Positions 6,827-8,612 of a DNA stretch of 8,612 bases are shown one piece after another; positions within the stretch are counted from its first letter, which is position 1, and the number at the start of each line of letters is the position of its first letter. Made by a program: the position numbers and the translations under genes. The notes under the pieces were generated by a model. That model ran no database searches. It was not told the DNA's origin and saw nothing but the letters and a program-made list of their open reading frames with translations. This DNA comes from UBA2336 sp037443645 (GTDB lineage: Bacteria; Bacteroidota; Bacteroidia; Cytophagales; Cyclobacteriaceae). The stretch spans positions 1 to 8,612 of the forward strand of contig JBBINY010000077.1 in the NCBI GenBank assembly GCA_037443645.1, read 5' to 3'.

Positions 6827-7036
6827 TTAAATCTTCTCTGCTTTATACCCAGCCTTCTGAAGGGCCACTTTGATTTTTTCTTCTGTTGCCACAGGTTCCA
6901 CGATAAGTGTGCGGTCCGGACTGGTCAGGTCCACCTGCCATTTGCCTTCACCGGCAGTTTCGTTTAGAAATGGCGTTACTGCGGCTATACAGCTGGCACA
7001 TTTGATGTTGGTTTTGAATTTCATTAAATGATTCAT
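6827..7036 (-). CDS. Small HMA-domain protein, likely copper-binding chaperone
   Basis: This protein of 69 residues from the ATG at 7036 (65 if the ATG at 7024 is used) consists of a single heavy-metal-associated domain. The metal-binding CASC motif (C13 and C16) lies in KFKTNIKCASCIAAV, so the usual Met before the first cysteine is replaced by Lys. The C-terminal part, VALQKAGYKAEKI, matches the last helix and strand of the fold. Such proteins bind Cu(I) and deliver it to copper-exporting ATPases, and the gene follows the copA-type gene with a 22-base gap, so cotranscription is likely. An upstream in-frame TTG at 7072 lies inside the copA end and is an unlikely start. Binding of another soft metal cannot be excluded. 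Confidence 0.82.
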   Translation of the reverse strand: MNHLMKFKTNIKCASCIAAVTPFLNETAGEGKWQVDLTSPDRTLIVEPVATEEKIKVALQKAGYKAEKI

Positions 7037-7058
7037 TTTTATACGAATTTGTAAAAAT

Positions 7059-8612
7059 TCAAAGTTCAGCAAACTTCAATCTCAAACTATTACTCACCAC
7101 ACTCACCGAACTCAGGGCCATGGCGGCACCAGCAATCATGGGGTCTAACAAAAATCCATTAACCGGATAAAGCACACCAGCAGCAATAGGAATGCCGATT
7201 ACGTTGTAAATAAACGCCCAGAATAAATTTTGTTGGATGCCCCGCACTGTTTTTGAAGAAAGGTTCAGCGCTTTGGGTATGGATTGCAAATCAGAGGTGA
7301 TCAGCGTCATCTTGGCCACATCCATGGCAATGTCGGTGCCTTTGCCCATGGCAATACTCACATCGGCCTGTGCCAGGGCATGCGCATCGTTGATGCCATC
7401 GCCCACCATGGCCACTACCTTGCCTTCATCCTGAAGCTGCTTTATAAAATCTGCTTTACCTGATGGCAGCATGTCGGCTTTGTAATGCGTTAGTCCGATT
7501 TGGGTGGCCACCGCTTTAGCCGTTTGCGCGTTGTCGCCAGTGAGCATATATACATCAATGCCTTTTTTATGCAACTCTTCAATGGCTGCCTTGGAAGTTG
7601 CCTTGATTTTATCGGCAATGGCAATTACAGCCAACACGTTTTTTGAATTTGAAAAGTATACCACGGTTTTAGCTTCTTCCTGAAGCCGGGCGGCTGTTGC
7701 GACCTGCGCATCAGAAAGCTGCACACCGTTTTCTTCCATCAATTTGCGGTTGCCAACAAAATAGTGTGAACCATTTGCGGATGCTTTAACACCACGTGCT
7801 GTTATGCTCTCAAACCCTTCCACCGAAGTTGACTGTACACCTTCTTCTTTCAGTCTGTTCACCACGGCTTCCGCCAGCGGATGTTCCGATTGTGCTTCCA
7901 GCGCATACAGAATTTTCTTCGCGTCAGCATCATTTGTTTCCCATTGCAAATCCGTTACCACCGGTTTTCCTTCCGTGATCGTTCCGGTTTTATCAAGGAT
8001 AACAGCCGTTACTTTATGCGCTAACTCCAGGCTTTCTGCATCTTTAATTAAAATATTGTTCTCGGCTCCTTTACCTACACCTACCATGATGGCCGTAGGT
8101 GTGGCTAACCCTAACGCACACGGGCACGCAATCACCAATGCGGTTATCGAAGTGAGCAATGCATGGGTAAAGGCGTTGTCGCCACCGATTACCATCCACG
8201 TGATGAACGTGAGGATGGAAATACCGATAACAATGGGAACAAAAATTCCGGCAATCTTATCCACTAACTTTTGAACTGGCGCCTTGCTGCCCTGTGCTTC
8301 CTGCACCATCTTGATGATGTGTGCGAGCAGCGTATCGGCACCGACTTTCTGTGCTTCAAATTCAAAACTTCCTTTTTGGTTGATGGTACCGGCAAAAACT
8401 TTTTCACCAGCAGATTTTTCTACAGGCACCGGCTCACCGCTGATCATGCTTTCATCGACATACGAACTACCTGTGGTAACCACACCATCTACCGGAATTT
8501 TTTCGCCCGGCCTAACAATGATGGTGTAACCTGGTATAACCGAAGCGATGGGCAATTCCATTACCGTGCCATCCACTTTCGCACGTACGGTTTTGGGTTG
8601 CAGGCCCATCAG
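7059..8612 (-). CDS. copA: Copper-exporting P1B-type ATPase, partial (5' end outside window)
   Basis: The 3' 517 codons of a Cu+ transporter of the inner membrane are present, and the frame continues past the window edge. Counting from the Met at 8609, which is internal, the actuator-domain motif is SGEPVPVEK (57-65). The intramembrane metal site CPC is at 162-164, and the phosphorylated aspartate is D206 in DKTGT. The P1B-type HP motif SEHPLAEAV is at 241-249, nucleotide/hinge motifs are TGDN (357-360) and GDGIND (403-408), and the transmembrane-7 and -8 signatures are YNVIGIP (468-474) and MALSSVSVVSN (497-507). Together these mark the P1B-1 (Cu+) subgroup. Residue 410 is His where many P1B ATPases have Pro (GDGINDxPAL). 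Any N-terminal HMA domains would lie outside the window. It exports excess copper from the cytoplasm and may also supply cuproenzymes. Confidence 0.95.
   Translation of the reverse strand: MMGLQPKTVRAKVDGTVMELPIASVIPGYTIIVRPGEKIPVDGVVTTGSSYVDESMISGEPVPVEKSAGEKVFAGTINQKGSFEFEAQKVGADTLLAHIIKMVQEAQGSKAPVQKLVDKIAGIFVPIVIGISILTFITWMVIGGDNAFTHALLTSITALVIACPCALGLATPTAIMVGVGKGAENNILIKDAESLELAHKVTAVILDKTGTITEGKPVVTDLQWETNDADAKKILYALEAQSEHPLAEAVVNRLKEEGVQSTSVEGFESITARGVKASANGSHYFVGNRKLMEENGVQLSDAQVATAARLQEEAKTVVYFSNSKNVLAVIAIADKIKATSKAAIEELHKKGIDVYMLTGDNAQTAKAVATQIGLTHYKADMLPSGKADFIKQLQDEGKVVAMVGDGINDAHALAQADVSIAMGKGTDIAMDVAKMTLITSDLQSIPKALNLSSKTVRGIQQNLFWAFIYNVIGIPIAAGVLYPVNGFLLDPMIAGAAMALSSVSVVSNSLRLKFAEL

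Noticed and set aside
6812..6835. Terminator between the convergent porin and HMA genes
   Set aside because: The gap is 8 bases and I found no GC-rich stem followed by a T-run there.

Overview
The window looks like a chromosomal segment of a member of the Bacteroidota. The lineage is inferred, not proven. Almost no gene start has a Shine-Dalgarno sequence, gaps between genes are very short, and the small HMA protein, the alginate-export-type porin and the NrfD-linked Nap genes all resemble proteins I know from that phylum. The coding content is respiratory nitrate reduction plus copper handling.

Positions 1-5432, minus strand, form a tightly packed nitrate-reductase operon. In transcription order it holds napD (Tat-signal chaperone), napA (periplasmic molybdopterin nitrate reductase), a NapB-like cytochrome with four instead of two heme sites, a second tetraheme c-type cytochrome with a lipoprotein-like N-terminus, a Tat-exported iron-sulfur protein of the NrfC/DmsB type, and an NrfD-type membrane quinol oxidoreductase cut by the window edge. 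No NapC or NapGH is present in the window. The likely path is menaquinol -> NrfD protein -> Fe-S protein -> tetraheme cytochrome -> tetraheme NapB -> NapA -> nitrate. This is a Nap reductase fed by a module like those of the Qrc and alternative complex III families. The order of carriers is inferred.

Positions 5433-5535 are the only sizeable intergenic region. It lies between the divergent napD and porin genes and holds an ATGA-N6-TCAT inverted repeat with the spacing of a Crp/Fnr-family operator.

Positions 5536-6818, plus strand, encode an outer-membrane beta-barrel of the alginate-export type. It is split by a frame change near 6297-6330, where about one beta-strand also appears to be missing, so it is probably a broken gene or a sequence error.

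Positions 6827-8612, minus strand, hold the 3' part of a copA-type Cu+-exporting P1B-ATPase followed by a small separate HMA-domain copper-binding protein. This pair converges on the porin gene with only 8 bases between the stop codons. No tRNA, rRNA, CRISPR array, insertion sequence or DNA repeat array was seen.
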